Shown: piece after piece, positions 1 through 12,284 of the stretch
Numbering within the stretch: position 1 is the stretch's first letter
Layout of the letters: each line of letters opens with the position of its first letter
Assembly: GCA_015680685.1 (NCBI GenBank)
Contig: MNCI01014167.1
Coordinates: 57,928-121,927, forward strand
Length of the DNA stretch: 64,000 nt
Direction of reading: 5' to 3'
DNA from: Gnetum montanum
Taxonomy: Eukaryota > Streptophyta > Gnetopsida > Gnetales > Gnetaceae
Position numbers and translations under genes: made by a program
The notes under the pieces: model-generated
What the model saw: the letters and a program-made list of their open reading frames with translations, nothing else
Database searches by the model: none
Told to the model about the DNA's origin: nothing

Positions 1-497
1 ACTTCAATCACCAGGAAATTAGCTGGGTAAGACCAACCACACATGGTGGTAATAACATCCTCCACCAATCCCAAGGGAATGGTAATGGACTAGTTTGCTA
101 GCTCTAGTTGAATGTTGCTCTTCTTAAGTTGGGGCAAGTTCTAGGCTTGATACATCTCTTGTGAAATTAAGCTGACTCTGGAACCTGAATCAAGAAGAGC
201 TCTATGTGGTTCATTTCTGGCAACTTGAAGGTAGATTAAAGGACTTCCAGGATCAGTTAGTTTCCTGAGAAGATGGCCTACCTTGATCCAGTCGGTTACG
301 ATATGCATTAACATAACCATATGCGTTAAGCTCTGTTGGACTGAAGGGTGCTCCAAAGTGTTAGATGGTGAAGGAGTGTACATGGGCTCAACCGCTTGTC
401 GTTGCGAGAGTTTGTCTGGGCTTTTGGTTCTGAAGAAGGGTCTTCTCTTTTTACAGTTGTCAGAACCAGCAGTAGGTTGGATATTTACAACTCTCAC
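1..497 (-). pseudogene. Retropepsin-like protease fragment of element 1
   Basis: The minus-strand frame open from 497 to 141 contains ALLDSGSRVSLIS, the D-S-G active-site loop of LTR-retrotransposon aspartic proteases. Upstream of it is the conserved phrase DWIKVGHLLRKL, also found in element 2. After a stop at about 140 the same frame continues to base 1 with recognisable protease sequence, ending in a WSYPANFLV-type strand. The enzyme would cut the gag-pol polyprotein inside virus-like particles. The stop and the window edge make this a fragment. Element 2 (15840-16211) gives a cleaner version. Confidence 0.75.
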
Positions 498-792
498 AGC
501 ATGACGTTACTGCGGTTGAGAAGGATGTTCCCCTTGCATTGTTGGAGTAGGAGGTGTTATGGGAACTACTTGTGGAAGAGGTGTGGATGGATTTGGAGGA
601 TGGTGTGGGCATGGAGTGTCTCCCGAAGGGGAAGGAGTCCTTCTGAAGTACTCCTGAACTTGGTAGTGACAGTGGGGAGTTGTGTGACTCATAAAGCTGC
701 ACATAATATCCATAAGGATCAGGCTGCCGGTAGGGGTACTGATGTTTCGACGATGGCATCCCCCATGACTGTGGGTATTGCCACTGCTGATG

Positions 793-2804
793 CTATCCAA
801 TGGGTTGTGGTAGAGTTCCACTTGGATAATATGTTAATGGCTGGTGGAACTGCCTTGGATTACCTTGGGGATAAGGTAACCTATAGGGTATTTGTTGTTG
901 ATTAAGTCTTGGATTAAGTGCATACACCCCAGACTCCTGTAGATGTGAGATGATTGGGAAACATTCCTTAGGATGGTCATAGTGGCAGATCTCACATCCA
1001 CCGTCATCGTTTGTGTCTGAATCCACAACCACATCGGAGTTAGTGATTTTCCCCTTACCCTTGTTATGTGCAGGGCCTAAATCTCTCCACTTTGTCTTAC
1101 CTTTGTCACTACTTTGTTCTACCTTAGACTCTTCTACAATTTTTAAGACAGTTTCAATTTTAGAGTATAAGGAACTCCATACATCATCTACCTTAGCCGC
1201 TATTTCTGTTGTAAGATTTTGAAGTGGCAAGGTCTTTTTATTCATCAACTCTTCGATTGGTGACTCATCCTCTTCATCATAAAATTTCACTCCCTTCTTT
1301 CGAAGAGAGAGATCACGGTTATATTCTTCTGCACTTTCCCTTTTGTGTAGCTCACCTTCTTCTTTTGCTACTTGTTCCAACAAGCTATGCACTTCATGGG
1401 CTCTAAGTTGTGAGAGTCTCCCTTGGGCATAAGTCCCAAGGGTTCTTCTAGTTTCATGCCTTAGCCCATCCACGATGTGACGAAGTTGATCCCCTGAGAG
1501 TATCCATGGCCCGAGCAACAATGTAACAATGTGTAGTAGCGCCATGGCAGCATCCAAGGGTTCATATGTACCTTGTTTCTAGCCTTGGATCTACTTACGC
1601 AAAGTAGACACTCAAGAGTACGTTTGATACTTATCGTTGAAGAGTTCTAGCATTGTACTCTTGCTAGAACTCAGGTTTACGGTTCTAAGGACCGATACCA
1701 ACTCTCTGCTTCTTTGGTGAGTGTCCTGGAAAACAACTTAAGTTTTTGTCACTCATTTTCTATATTCTGCAAGGCGCAGGCATTGTGGAATGCCTGTAAA
1801 TGATTTTGCAGGTTTGCGTTATATCCCCCTTCAAATCGTGGGATGTTGTTCATGTCTAAACGCCTAATTCGACTATCTTTCAAATGCCTTGTGGGAATTC
1901 TAACAGCCTCTGTTATGTCAAGCATACTTCGGGTTGCAAGTAGGGGCTCATCATGATCATCTCTTTCATGACACCTGTGATGTCTTCGTTGTTCCCTATT
2001 CTCCCTTCGTTCATGCCCTTGTCCTCTCTCTTGACTTTCTCGTTGAGGTCTCTCAGTTTTCTTACTTTTATCCTCTTCGTTATGCTCTTTATGATTGTGC
2101 CCAGAGGTGGAAGAAGAGGGTGAGTGATGTGAAGAAGGGGAAGAAGAAGGAGAACCATTGGCATGACGATGTTTCCTACCTTCTCTTTGGCTGCTACGGC
2201 CCCGATCGTGGTGACGATCTAAGTGCCCATCCTTATCATGAGTTTTTGTTCCCCCTGTGAACAGCTGGTGTTCACGGGCATCAAAACCAGTGTTATGTAT
2301 TGTTGAGCGTAGGTTCTAATACCCAACCTCCTCACCATCATTCGGAGGGGAAACATCATTTGTTAGAGAACCCGTTATAAAGGGTTCCTCAACTCCTGTT
2401 TCGCTAAGGATGTGTGGACCTTTGCCCTTCAACAATGTATGTTGGCTCTCCTGCCTTAAGTTCCTCATACGTTGAGCTCCTGTGGGATGATAATCTCTCA
2501 TGTTAATGTCTACCACAACGTATTCAAGGTATAGCTCTGTCATGCCAATCTGTGCTAAGGCACAGAGAAGCATGTTTGGGACTGCCCGATTCGGAGGTAA
2601 CACAATGTTACCTTGCAAATCCCTCCAATGCATCTGTTCATCTTGATGGAGGATAAAAGTAAAGTTTGGAATATACTCATCAGAATGAGTATAGACTATC
2701 TTGTATTGTTTAAGACTTGGCTGATTTTGGTTATGTGTTTTATGTTGCCGATTGTTCTTTATATGGTCCTTAGGTGGTGAATTGCTTTTGTGAGAAGAAA
2801 ACAT
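793..2804 (-). pseudogene. Degenerate gag of element 1
   Basis: The N-terminal part is open from 2804 to 2316 and begins MFSSHKSNSPPKDH, about 120 bases downstream of the PBS. It matches the start of gag in element 2 (13408). The middle (about 2160-1560) matches element 2 with stops and shifts and includes the capsid phrase 'ESWYRSLEP'. The C-terminal part is open from 1557 to 793, with a charged helical stretch. It ends in the zinc knuckle CEICHYDHPKEC (about 963-998), spaced C-x2-C-x3-H-x3-C. Gag would form the particle and bind element RNA. Several interruptions make it a pseudogene. Confidence 0.8.
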
Positions 2805-2927
2805 TTTTATCGATGTGTTATTTCATCGTTATATAAATTCTTGTTTAATTAATTAACCCGAAGGTTCGTTTAGGCTCCCAACGATGTGAGTGATATCCTT
2901 TATGTTCTATTCAGCGCACAAACACTT

Positions 2928-2946
2928 AGTCCCGGCAACGGCGCCA
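2928..2946 (-). promoter_or_regulatory. Primer-binding site of element 1 (tRNA-Asp type)
   Basis: On the minus strand TGGCGCCGTTGCCGGGA begins one base after the LTR end. It is complementary to the 3' end of plant tRNA-Asp (ending CCCCGGCAACGGCGCCA) with one mismatch over 17 bases. Athila elements are known to use this primer. It is the best preserved of the PBS sites in the window. Confidence 0.85.
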
Positions 2947-2947
2947 A

Positions 2948-3933
2948 TGATGAGTGGCGAGGTACCCCTACACTCAACCATACGAAACAAGCGTAGCACG
3001 CGCGATCCCGTTGAACTCCACAGACTAAGTGCCTACATGCCCCATGGAACACTTGGGGTTAATTATTCGTTGTCTTCCTAGACTTACTTGTAGTTGTCAC
3101 GGTGTATGGTTAAGTAAGTCCGAGGTATATGATTTTTATATCTTGTATGTTTTTCTCCTATGCTATCGAGGTGAAGGGTTGAAAAACTAACTAACTCTAA
3201 CTAATAACTAAGTCTAAGTTACCTAGCATCAGCATCCGTTCCCACTTACCGTACACACCCTAAACTAATGCAACCATGGCTACCAAACGCTAATCGTTGC
3301 TAGGATCACCACGCGTAACGCACGTGCTCGAAGTGGTCATACTGAGGCACTTAACTAGGAGGAAAAGGTTGAGAGAATCTATCTAGCCTAAGTGCGATGA
3401 GCAGCCGATTCCTTGACTAACTGTACACATCTGAGACTACCATTGGGATTACCAAGTGTAGATCTTGGATACGCCACTGGGTTACTAAGTAGTCACGCTA
3501 GATGCTCGTAATCAAGTCATACTCATATCGCATGCGATGAGCAGCCGATTCCTTGACTATCCGTACACATCCTTAGATGCTCGTAACCAGGTCGTACTCA
3601 TACCGCATTCTAGGAGTTTAAGGGTGAGAGAGAAAACAATAAATAAAATCCTATTCCATGCACTACAAGGTTTATCTGAAAAATTCGTCTTTATTGCCGT
3701 ACACAACTTGTGTTCAGGTACAATGTTGCTCAAATAAACATTCGTTCACTTTGGACTCCTACTGTAGGCACATGGAAAATATTCTATCTTTGGAGTGATC
3801 AAACTACCAGAGTTTCCCTACTTCTAACTCAGGATGATGAACAAGGGGAGTGCCGCCTCTTATTTATAGATATGGCGACGGACCACGATATCGCGTACAC
3901 GATATCGTGGCTCATGCGAATCGCGTCTCATCA
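2948..3933 (-). repeat. 5' LTR of element 1
   Basis: This 986-base LTR runs on the minus strand from TGATGAGACG (ending at 3933) to CCACTCATCA (ending at 2948). TGATGAG and CTCATCA form a 7-bp terminal inverted repeat. The boundaries are set by the adjacent PBS and by alignment with the LTR at 12285-13266. A minus-strand TATA box lies at 3862-3870. A stretch with 'gcgatgagcagccgattcc' occurs twice (from about 3394 and 3534), a tandem duplication inside the LTR. Confidence 0.88.
3862..3910 (-). promoter_or_regulatory. LTR promoter of element 1: TATA box plus palindrome
   Basis: A minus-strand CTATAAATA (3862-3870) is preceded by a 28-base palindrome at 3883-3910. The outer arms CCACGATATCG and CGATATCGTGG are perfect, and the six-base centre is built around GTAC. 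The position matches the promoter-proximal U3. Related palindromes sit at the same place in the LTRs at 12285 and 19488. A role as a binding site for a dimeric regulator, or as a hairpin, is inference. Confidence 0.7.
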
Positions 3934-6900
3934 ATAATGTATTCAAAGAACATCATGATCATATAAAAACATTGTAATCACAATCTATTCTATAGACCAC
4001 TAGAATTTAATTTCTTTTAATTATATAGATTTTTTATTTTCTTAAAGTTACCCTAATTAGGGCTAGTAACACAACCTCTTCAACATAGTCCTACCACAAG
4101 AACGCACATGAAAGGAGTGCAATGTTATACAAGCTATGTACTCCACTACTGCCTATACTCCTAAGTAGGACTGGAAATATAAGGTCAAATTCTTGCCAGA
4201 AGGTATTATACAATTTATTTCCTTAGAAAATAGTATGAAAATAACTGTATACCAGCAAAGTATACCAGCTTTGGTGTATATCTACAGTTGAGCAAAATCT
4301 GAAATTCCACCCCTGCTCCTACAAGTGGAAAGTAAAACGTTTAAGGTGGATGCCACCAACCACATGAATGATATCAGAGCTTTGGCAAATCTATATCCAC
4401 ATGTAATTAATCACATTACTGTTGCTGTCTATTTGCAGTGTCTAACCATATAAAAACATGATAGATGATGGCCATTAAATATGCATACGTGGACAACAAC
4501 ATTGCATTAAATAAATACTAAGAAAATTTTTAACTTCTTCGCTTCTACACGCGGCGTGGCACCAGCCACATCAAAAACACTTCTAATTTTCATTTATTTA
4601 TCTCTTCATCTCTGCTCCATATGCTCCATATTTTTACCTATTCTTTGTTGAAACCAGAAAGACATTGACGTTGACAGCAGCTGAAAAAGGCTGCGTGAAA
4701 GCAGGAGAAAGATATTACAAAGACCGTTCTGTTTTTGTCATCACAAATGGTCCGATTACTCTGATATGATCTTTAACACGCTTTCAAAACCATTTTTGAG
4801 AAATAAATAGACTTCTCACTTAATACTTGGCAACCTTAATTTTTTGCCGTGTGCCCCCGGGATCGATATTTACACAATCGCATCGGTTGCACATGTTAGA
4901 AACTATGTGGCCACAAACGCAACGGATTCATAAAGTTTTGCGTACAGGATCCCGTTTCAAAACGATGTGGCCCATGAACAGTAACCGTGACTTGCTGGGT
5001 GAAACGTTCTGAGCATAAAACGTTTTTAACAGGTTTCATTTACTTTGATTTTATTTACGAAAGGGAAAGGAAAGGATAGGATGCTTTTTTTTCAACCACT
5101 GCACAAATTAAATACATGTCTGTCACGAATTAAATGCAAATCTGCGGCGAATTGAATGCGTGAAACGGCAAACATGGAAAAAAAAAAATTTAGGGTCACT
5201 TCTATGACGAGGAGGGCAATAAGCAACACATTCAAGTGAAGCATTTGGGGCCTGTGCTGTAAATGCTGTTAATCCTGCTATTGCCTTTGCTTTTTTGCAT
5301 TGCTCTCCACGACTCTGCATTGCTCAATCGTCAACTTTGTGTGGTAAGTCAGAGTACTTCTGCAATAAGCACTCCTCCTCCCTCTTCAAAATGGGCTAAA
5401 CTGCAGATTGAGGGAACATTTTTGTACATTATTTCTTCATTGGTCTTTCTTGAGATTCTTTTCTTTAAGTCAGAGTTTCTTATTATAGTAAAGTTCAATC
5501 ATTGCAATTCAGAATATCAGGGTCTCATTCTTAAAAGTCCATCTCTTCAAAGTTAATATAATGAGCTTGTCTTTGGCCTTTTTCTATTCCTATTTCAAGA
5601 GGGCAGCAAATCTTTTTATTCGTAGTTCTTATCTGGATCTTGCCATATGCTTATTTATATAGATGAAAGAGCGGCCACAGAGTAGTCTTGCACTATTTTC
5701 AGCTTATCTTTGAGGATTTTATTTGATTATTAACATGCAATGGTGAATGGTGATAGCTTGTTTTGATTAGTTTCAACACCATTTGATTATTTGATAGCTT
5801 GTTTTTCAACACCATTTGATTATTTTATTTTAGTTGTCATCGTCCCCTTATCCAGGCAAAACTCGGTCCGCACCTGTTTAAATCATCTTCATCGTTTTTT
5901 TGCATTGCCAACTCATTCTGCCTCCGCAGTCACATCTTGCGACAGAAGAATGCGAGGAATCACGGCTCTCAAATTCTGGTCCATACCTTTTCATTAAATG
6001 CAGTGTTGTCGGCTGTCATGCAATTCAACAGCATAAAAAGTGGCATCTTTTTCAAATTCTGTGCATGTCTTCGTTCATCTTCTTCCATGGTCATTGCTGA
6101 TGCATATTTTCAAAATTTTTCAAAATTCAAAGTCCGCGTCACTTTGCATTTTTTATCTTCGGCCAGCGAAATGCAGCGGATTTTTCGGGACCAGAAAAAG
6201 ACAGCAGAATGAAATGCAGATATAAAGACAAGTTAGATATATGCCTGCAAAGAGCTTGGGTTGCAAAAAGACACGGATCATTTGTGATTATATCTTCTGT
6301 TCCAAGAGTGGTCTGCGTTGTTTTGCCATAAGATGCGACATATTTGTGTGGTTGTTGTTTTGCCATAAGATGTGACATATTTGGGTAAAAGGTTGATGTT
6401 TAAATTCCAAAATATAAATAGCATACGATAAGTTTTATCAACACTTTATTCATATATTTTGTGGTTTTAGTTTTCTTTGTTTGAAATGCAGAGACATTCT
6501 TTGTTGAATTTAAAAAATCATTATTTTCTATCAAGTTTATTTAAATACAAGTAATATACTTTTGTTAGAAAAGAATTTTAGAAAAATCTTTAGGAGAGAA
6601 TGGATAGGTAATAGTAGGGTACATTAATAGGAATTTTAATAAAGAATTTCATAGGAAGTTATTAAATTTATAAGCAAGGGAAACTATTAACTACAAAGTT
6701 GATATTGCTGCAGGATGGTGTTGCTATTTCTAATTAAAATGAAATATTAAATAATCATCTCGAAGTCTCTGAACTACTTATGAGATGCTTGGTTATTTGA
6801 GGGTTGGGGTTTTTTTGTATGCTTCTTGTAAAATTCTAATCCTATGCTTAGGTTTTAGGGTGTACAATTGGTTTATTTGTCCTTTGAGTGATAACAGTAA

Positions 6901-8087
6901 GTACACAACAAGATTTGGGATTAATATTATACTAATTACTATGGATGTAGGATAAACAATCAAATTTGCAACCAAATTACATCTGAGAGGATATCACTGA
7001 GAATTGATGACCCCGGAACTGTAGATTGAAAAATCAGATCAGATCGGATTGGCAAACCTACAACTCTGCTCATCAAATCTGAATATTGGTATAAGAATCG
7101 GATTAAAATCATCGGTATTAGCAAAATAGATGAGTTATCCATGTTGATAGCTGCAATTTCCAATTTTTTTTCATCTAAGAGCTCAGTTAGAGTGAAAAAT
7201 CAAATATAGAAATTTCAGCTTTCCATTTAGCATCAGAATTAGTAATAAACTATGCTTTGGAGATTTGTGAATCCCATAAAATTCTTATGAACTGTAAGTT
7301 TTGGAAACCCCGAGTGCAAAAAGAAGCCTAAGATTCTCCCTGGAAACTTTTAATTTAATTTAAATAAAAAAAAATTTAATTAAAGTAAAATGTAAAAAAA
7401 AAACTTAAAAATATTTAATTCAAATATTTTATTATTTTGTAATTAACGTCCCCATGTGCAAACCTGCAATCATTGCATATGCTTCCTTACCCAAAGGCGG
7501 ATTAAATTGTGAATCCCCAATTCCTTGCTTCCAAGAATCAGATTCTTTTTGATGCATAGGTAATAAACAATATAGTAAACTTAAAATCAATAAAACTATG
7601 ACACTATTTATTTTGAATCGCCTTCAGTGTTGCATTAAGATATATGGCAGATCTTGCCGTTAATCAATCCCAGATTTCCAGAACTATGCCCAGAACAAGG
7701 TTCCTATTTCTAATTCAAAGAAAATAATATAATTTCTAATTCAAAGAAAATAATATACAAAGTTTACCCTGCAAAAAGAATATGAGGCAACCATTTGTAA
7801 ACGATGATCTAGATTACCTTTATAATGTATAGATACTCTTTTAACTGTTTTATTTTTGTGTCAGGGTTTCAGCATTAACTAAGAAAGAGCCAAACAAAAA
7901 CCAAGCTTTGTTTTAAGAAGTCACTGGACTATCAACGGTAAATATTTACCTTAAAAACAAAAGAACGAAACAATACATTGTCAAAATTCCAAAATACTAG
8001 TTGGCTTAAGATGAACAGAACTAAAGCATATGGTATACAGTAGGCCCTACAGGTGTTGAGCTCACCTAAGGAATTTGGAATGAAGCA
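3934..8087. other. Interval without recognised genes or TE structure
   Basis: This is AT-rich sequence with no long frame that I recognise. Two imperfect local duplications are visible: 5751-5826 (TGATAGCTTGTTTT...CACCATTTGATTATT twice) and 6317-6383 (a 30-base unit twice, spaced 37 bases, with one mismatch). A GTAAGT at about 5342 could be a splice donor, but no exon pair could be supported. Poly-A-rich sequence lies at 7365-7410. Confidence 0.5.
7706..7757. repeat. 26-bp perfect tandem duplication
   Basis: Two adjacent identical copies (7706-7731 and 7732-7757) of a unit beginning ATTTCTAATTCAAAG. No coding context is visible. Confidence 0.9.
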
Positions 8088-8333
8088 GTGGTTTGCACGG
8101 TCCCGCAGGGAAAAAAAGATGATTTTAATAACACAGATGTAGATGATTATGTAGGGATTCTTGACGCAAACATTTTCCTCAAAGAGGCCATGAAATCATT
8201 GTTAGTGCAGTTTGCGTCCGTCCCCTCCTCCAGAGACTCTTACTTTCCCTATTCTGAGTTCGCTGTCAAAGCTATTCTCGGTAGTGCTCCATATTTGAAA
8301 AAAACATATATATGCATCCAGATCCAGATATGA
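8088..8333 (+). other. Unrecognised open frame, possible exon
   Basis: An 81-codon frame contains a plausible-looking stretch (DDFNNTDVDDYVGILDANIF ... FAVKAILGSAPYL) and ends in low-complexity sequence. A TCCCGCAG just inside its start could be a 3' splice acceptor. I recognise no family, and no neighbouring exon is visible. It may be chance. It is listed because it is the most protein-like frame in a TE-poor stretch. Confidence 0.2.
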
Positions 8334-9479
8334 TTATGGATGATGATGATGAAGGCAGGAATACGTAAACAAGGATTCATCCATGATCGCCTCTGCGTTA
8401 CATGTCAATTTGCACACGGCAGCCGATAAAAGTACAGATTAGAATAACTAAGTCTTTTTTGTTGTATTCATATTTCATTTCATGCGCCTTTTAAATTTCC
8501 ACACGTTTTGAAAATTTTGTAAAAGTTTTGGGCAACCGTTTCAAGTAAAAATTTTGGCCTGTACACGAATCTGCAGGCCATAGCGAGCAATATGGACAAC
8601 TGGAATTGCATGATTACTGAAAAGATAAGGAGTAGAATTGGTGAGGGTTTCCGATTTCCTAAGATACCTTTAGCAGTACTTGATGCAATATGAAAGAAAT
8701 GGCAGAACAATATTTAAAATTTCAATGCCACGCCTTATAAAGACAATTTACAGTTATCCTATGCTCGTGGATGAGTTTAAACTTAAATTTTATTGTTACC
8801 ATTGGGTGCATGGGTTAAGTAGTATTTAAATTTTATTGTTACCATTGTGTGCATGGGGTTAAGTAGTATTTAAAAGGTTAAAAAATATATTGGGTTGAGA
8901 TGTTCTAAGGATGAAGGTAAATTAGCCGTATGGATCATTCATATTTAAAAGTTGGAATAACCATACTTAAAATTATTGATTTCTTTCTAAAAATAAGTTT
9001 GTTATAAAAGTCACTGGGACTTAAGTGGGTGTTGATGCCAACTTTTTCATGTTAGGCATGGGGCCATGTTTGAATAAGTTTTAATCCCATGAATATGTAA
9101 AAATCCTATAAGTTTTCTAATCAAACAAATTATTTGTTATGGTATTCTACATAATGCAAAGGATTGAAAATATAATATGATGTTTTATAAATAGCTAATT
9201 TTGTTAAATGATCCCCAAATCAGTGGGCCTTAGCAAAAACTTGCAGTTAATTAGCTAAAAACGTGAGAAAAGACACCATCCAACATTTCAAGTAAATTAA
9301 ACCAAACCTATAGCATGTTTTAAAATAGTATCTTTCCCAAATCCGTGGATTGTTTATGGACCGTCGTTATTCTCTTGGGTAACGCTAAGTTAATTATTTG
9401 TCATAATAATATTAGAAATTATCCATTATTGATATTCCTCCAATTAACACTTCCATGAAAATAATGTTACAAACGTCGG
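8334..9479. other. AT-rich interval without recognised genes
   Basis: No coding or TE similarity was recognised apart from the 43-bp tandem duplication at 8783-8870. Confidence 0.45.
8783..8870. repeat. 43-bp tandem duplication
   Basis: Copies at about 8783-8825 and 8826-8870, each starting TTAAATTTTATTGTTACCAT and ending GGTTAAGTAGTAT. They differ by a G/T substitution and one inserted G. This looks like recent replication slippage. Confidence 0.85.
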
Positions 9480-10450
9480 CTTTATCAAATCTTCAAGCCC
9501 AGCCACGGCAAGCCCTCCGGCCGTTACACAAATGGCAGAACAATCCCCGATATCATCGCAACTCCGCGCAGGGCTGTCCGCTGATTATGCAGGGCTCGTA
9601 GGCAAGAAAATTTTCGAATCTGCAATTTTTTAGAGTCTCCGTCTTTGAATGAAGACAGAGCACTTGTTGCTGCTGCGCTTTCTGCGATTCTCTGCATATC
9701 GATATACCTCTGCATTTTTCCTTCTCTCTTGGTTTTGATTGAAACCCTGCAACTGTTCAGGGTTCTCAGGACCGGCTTCTGGTTCACCAATGGCGGATGG
9801 GCTTTAGATAGGGCTCCGGAACTTTATGGGGTTTTGCATTGCGGTTTTGGCATGCAGAAATGTTGAAGGATTTAGTGGTGCTGCAGTGGCGCGGGGAGGG
9901 ATGGCACATAGCAGTGGGATTCACGAGAGCGGCGCTGTGAATAGTGATGGCAGAGGGAGTAGAGATGAGGAGTAGGCCTCCTGGTGACAGAGTTGTTGCA
10001 GCAGCGAGATACGCGTTGCCGCTGTTGAACGGCCTGCAAATAAGGACGCTTTCTCTTGGCAAAGGTGCCGCAGCTGCAATTCATGCCAGAAACATGCCGT
10101 TGATGTCGTTTGCAGCATTCTTCGGCGTGTACATGCGAGAAACAGTGCATCACAGTGTAGAATTTTTTCAATGCAAGAGGACTCGGAGTTGCATGTCTCC
10201 AGCACTATTTTCATCGTAGTATAGAATGCGAGAGAATTTATGGTCGTAAGACACTGGCACTGTTGCATTCAAACAGTCTGTGACCGATGTCATTGGCACT
10301 GTTTTCGTAAAAGTTTCACCTTCAAATTGCGATACCATTCGTACTCGCAGTGCACTGGAACTGTTTTTTTAATACGCCTGGACACAGCTGTGATACGCAT
10401 AGCTCTCGCGCTTTATCACTTTTTGAATGCGTAACTCCTGTCACCCGCAT
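9480..10450. other. GC-richer island, possible remnant of a host gene or promoter
   Basis: Base composition shifts clearly towards G+C compared with both flanks, and several overlapping 60-115 codon frames occur on both strands. The plus frame 9645-9866 starts with a hydrophobic stretch (ALVAAALSAILCISIYLCIF), and plus 9944-10219 is basic. None matches a family I know, and I cannot choose a strand. Similar 'CTGGCACTGTT'-like words recur at about 10254, 10294 and 10354. It could be a first exon with CpG-rich promoter, a non-coding RNA gene or a decayed gene. Confidence 0.3.
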
Positions 10451-11223
10451 GTGACTCTGTTTCTAAATGTCCTAATCCCTTTTCAACAAGCAAAAAATAG
10501 AAATCGAAAAACTAAAATCTAAAGCATCAAAATGCTTTCAACGAAGTTCTAGATTTGCCAAAACTCAAATTGTACTTCTCAGCCCCTACCTTACCTAGAT
10601 GTAACAAAAAATCAATTTGCACGATCAAGGAGCAAGAGTGAAAAACCAACTAGGTTAATTTATAAATTGAAATATAAATCACTTGATTCATGGATTATAT
10701 TTTTATAAGCTTCTCCCATTTCCTTTCATCATCTTTACTAATAACAAGAAATCCACACTTCTTAACATAGTCTTAGAGCATCCAATCAAAAAACTAATTG
10801 AAAATATAAACTTCATAAGTCATCCACATCATAGCCATAAAGTTATACAACCATTAGACACATACTAACTAACCATATAATAAAGCATGCATATCATACA
10901 AAACATCATAATGTCATAACATGTTCTATTGAACAACATTGACTCAGAGTCACATAATATGGTCTATGAAGAAATACCAACAACCATACTCATAAATGCA
11001 AAATTCTAGCACATAGTTTAGAAGCATATATACTTGAATCTTAATCTTTCTCCACAACTACTAAAACCTACCAAATAATCAAAGAAATTTAGCCAAAAAA
11101 TCATCCATTGGTTCATGGGGTTTATTTTTTTTTATAAAAAAATGTCAGTAACAAACTATGTAGATACATAGATATCATCAAAAATCAATGTTAGAGGCAA
11201 TACGTATACATAGACACAAATGT
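10451..11223. other. AT-rich interval without recognised genes
   Basis: No similarity was recognised on either strand. It separates the GC-richer island from a minus-strand coding remnant. Confidence 0.4.
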
Positions 11224-12230
11224 CTAGCCAGATGGCAATGCAATGTTCTTTTGAGATTCATTTGGAGCATCATCAATATGCATGAAATCTACCTCCATGA
11301 CTGTATCATCAATTGTAGTGACTGTTTGCTCCTCCATTCTTGTTGTTCGTGATGGGCTAGGCTCTAACTCATGGACCAATGTGATCATCTTAACAAAGAT
11401 AGGGTCAACAAAATCCTCCATGGTAGCTGAGCTAGAGGACCCATGTAAAGACCAGAAATGTTTAGATGAGTTTTTACCCAATGACTAAACATTCACATAT
11501 AGGCACAAAAGCCTCCCATCAACCCATCTAAAATGGTGATCAATCTCAGACTATATGACATCCATGTGGGCAGTCAACTCATATCGCATGACATCCATGC
11601 AAGTAGTCAACCTACCCTCCATTGTCTCCAAGTAGGCAAATAGTGTTGCATCATCTTTAGGCTGTTGTTTTTACTAGTTAAGAGTGATAGGAGTGATTTA
11701 CATCTCCTTGTGTTGCCCATAAAACTAATCCCAGCCAACCTTCCCACCATCCCCTAAGACACATGGGTCCGAAAGCCAAATGAGATCATTCAACCATGTC
11801 TTAGGGACACGTTGGGTGTAGAATGCACACCCTAAATGTGGAAACTAATCCTCAGCAAAGACTTCGACCTATCCATCCTCCTCCTCCTTGGGCTTTAGGA
11901 TTTACCAGTGCTTGAAAAGAGGAGACATAACTAATGGGAAAAGGCATAACAGTTGCATCTTGGCTAATAATCTCCATTCACCTCATGATAATGTAGAGAT
12001 GGTTTAGCAAAAAACCCTCCTCTAGATCTAGCATGATCGTAAGGATGAAGGACATGACATGAGTGTGATGTGTGATAGTCAAGAAGTTTATGTGAATTAC
12101 CCTAATGAGAACTCTTTGTTGCGGGTTGAAGTTACTATAAGGTCATCCAATCACATCAATTTCCACCTCAGGCACCTTGCTTAGAAGTTATGTTTTTTTC
12201 TCTAAGGTGGTAGTCACAAAAAACTCCTGT
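11224..12230 (-). pseudogene. Decayed minus-strand coding remnant, probably retrotransposon-derived
   Basis: Read from 12230 leftwards, one frame keeps long open stretches broken by few stops, including 'EVEIDVIG' and 'LDLEEGFFAKPSLHYHEV'. Near 11650-11530 there are helical phrases such as 'YLETMEGRLTTCMDVMRYEL'. It ends in an open 85-codon frame (11481-11224) rich in acidic residues. The arrangement resembles ORFs of non-autonomous plant LTR elements, but I recognise no named domain. No LTR could be assigned. It ends about 50 bases before the LTR of element 2, which may have inserted beside it. Confidence 0.35.
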
Positions 12231-12284
12231 TATGGACCAACTGCCATGTGGAGTGCCGACCCCAAGACATGGTCAGAAAGTGTA

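Larger units (their letters stand above)
1..3933 (-). mobile_element. Athila-like Ty3/gypsy retrotransposon, element 1 (3' part outside window)
   Basis: Read on the minus strand the order is 5' LTR (3933-2948), primer-binding site, gag (2804-793) and protease (497-1). RT, RNase H, integrase and the 3' LTR would lie left of base 1. The tRNA-Asp-type primer site and the similarity of its gag to element 2 (from 13408) support an Athila-like lineage. Coding parts carry stops and shifts, so the copy is not autonomous. The five bases outside the LTR are ATAAT (3934-3938), but the matching target duplication cannot be seen. Confidence 0.85.

Noticed and set aside
1013-1406. Plus-strand frames in the first kilobases
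   Set aside because: Antisense to the well-supported gag of element 1.
5123-5556. Short frames near 5200-5550 as a small gene
   Set aside because: Low-complexity and hydrophobic composition, no domain, and both strands equally open.
9645-9866. A membrane protein gene from the hydrophobic start of this frame
   Set aside because: No family match, frames of similar length on the other strand, and no supporting start context. It is kept only as part of the GC-richer island.
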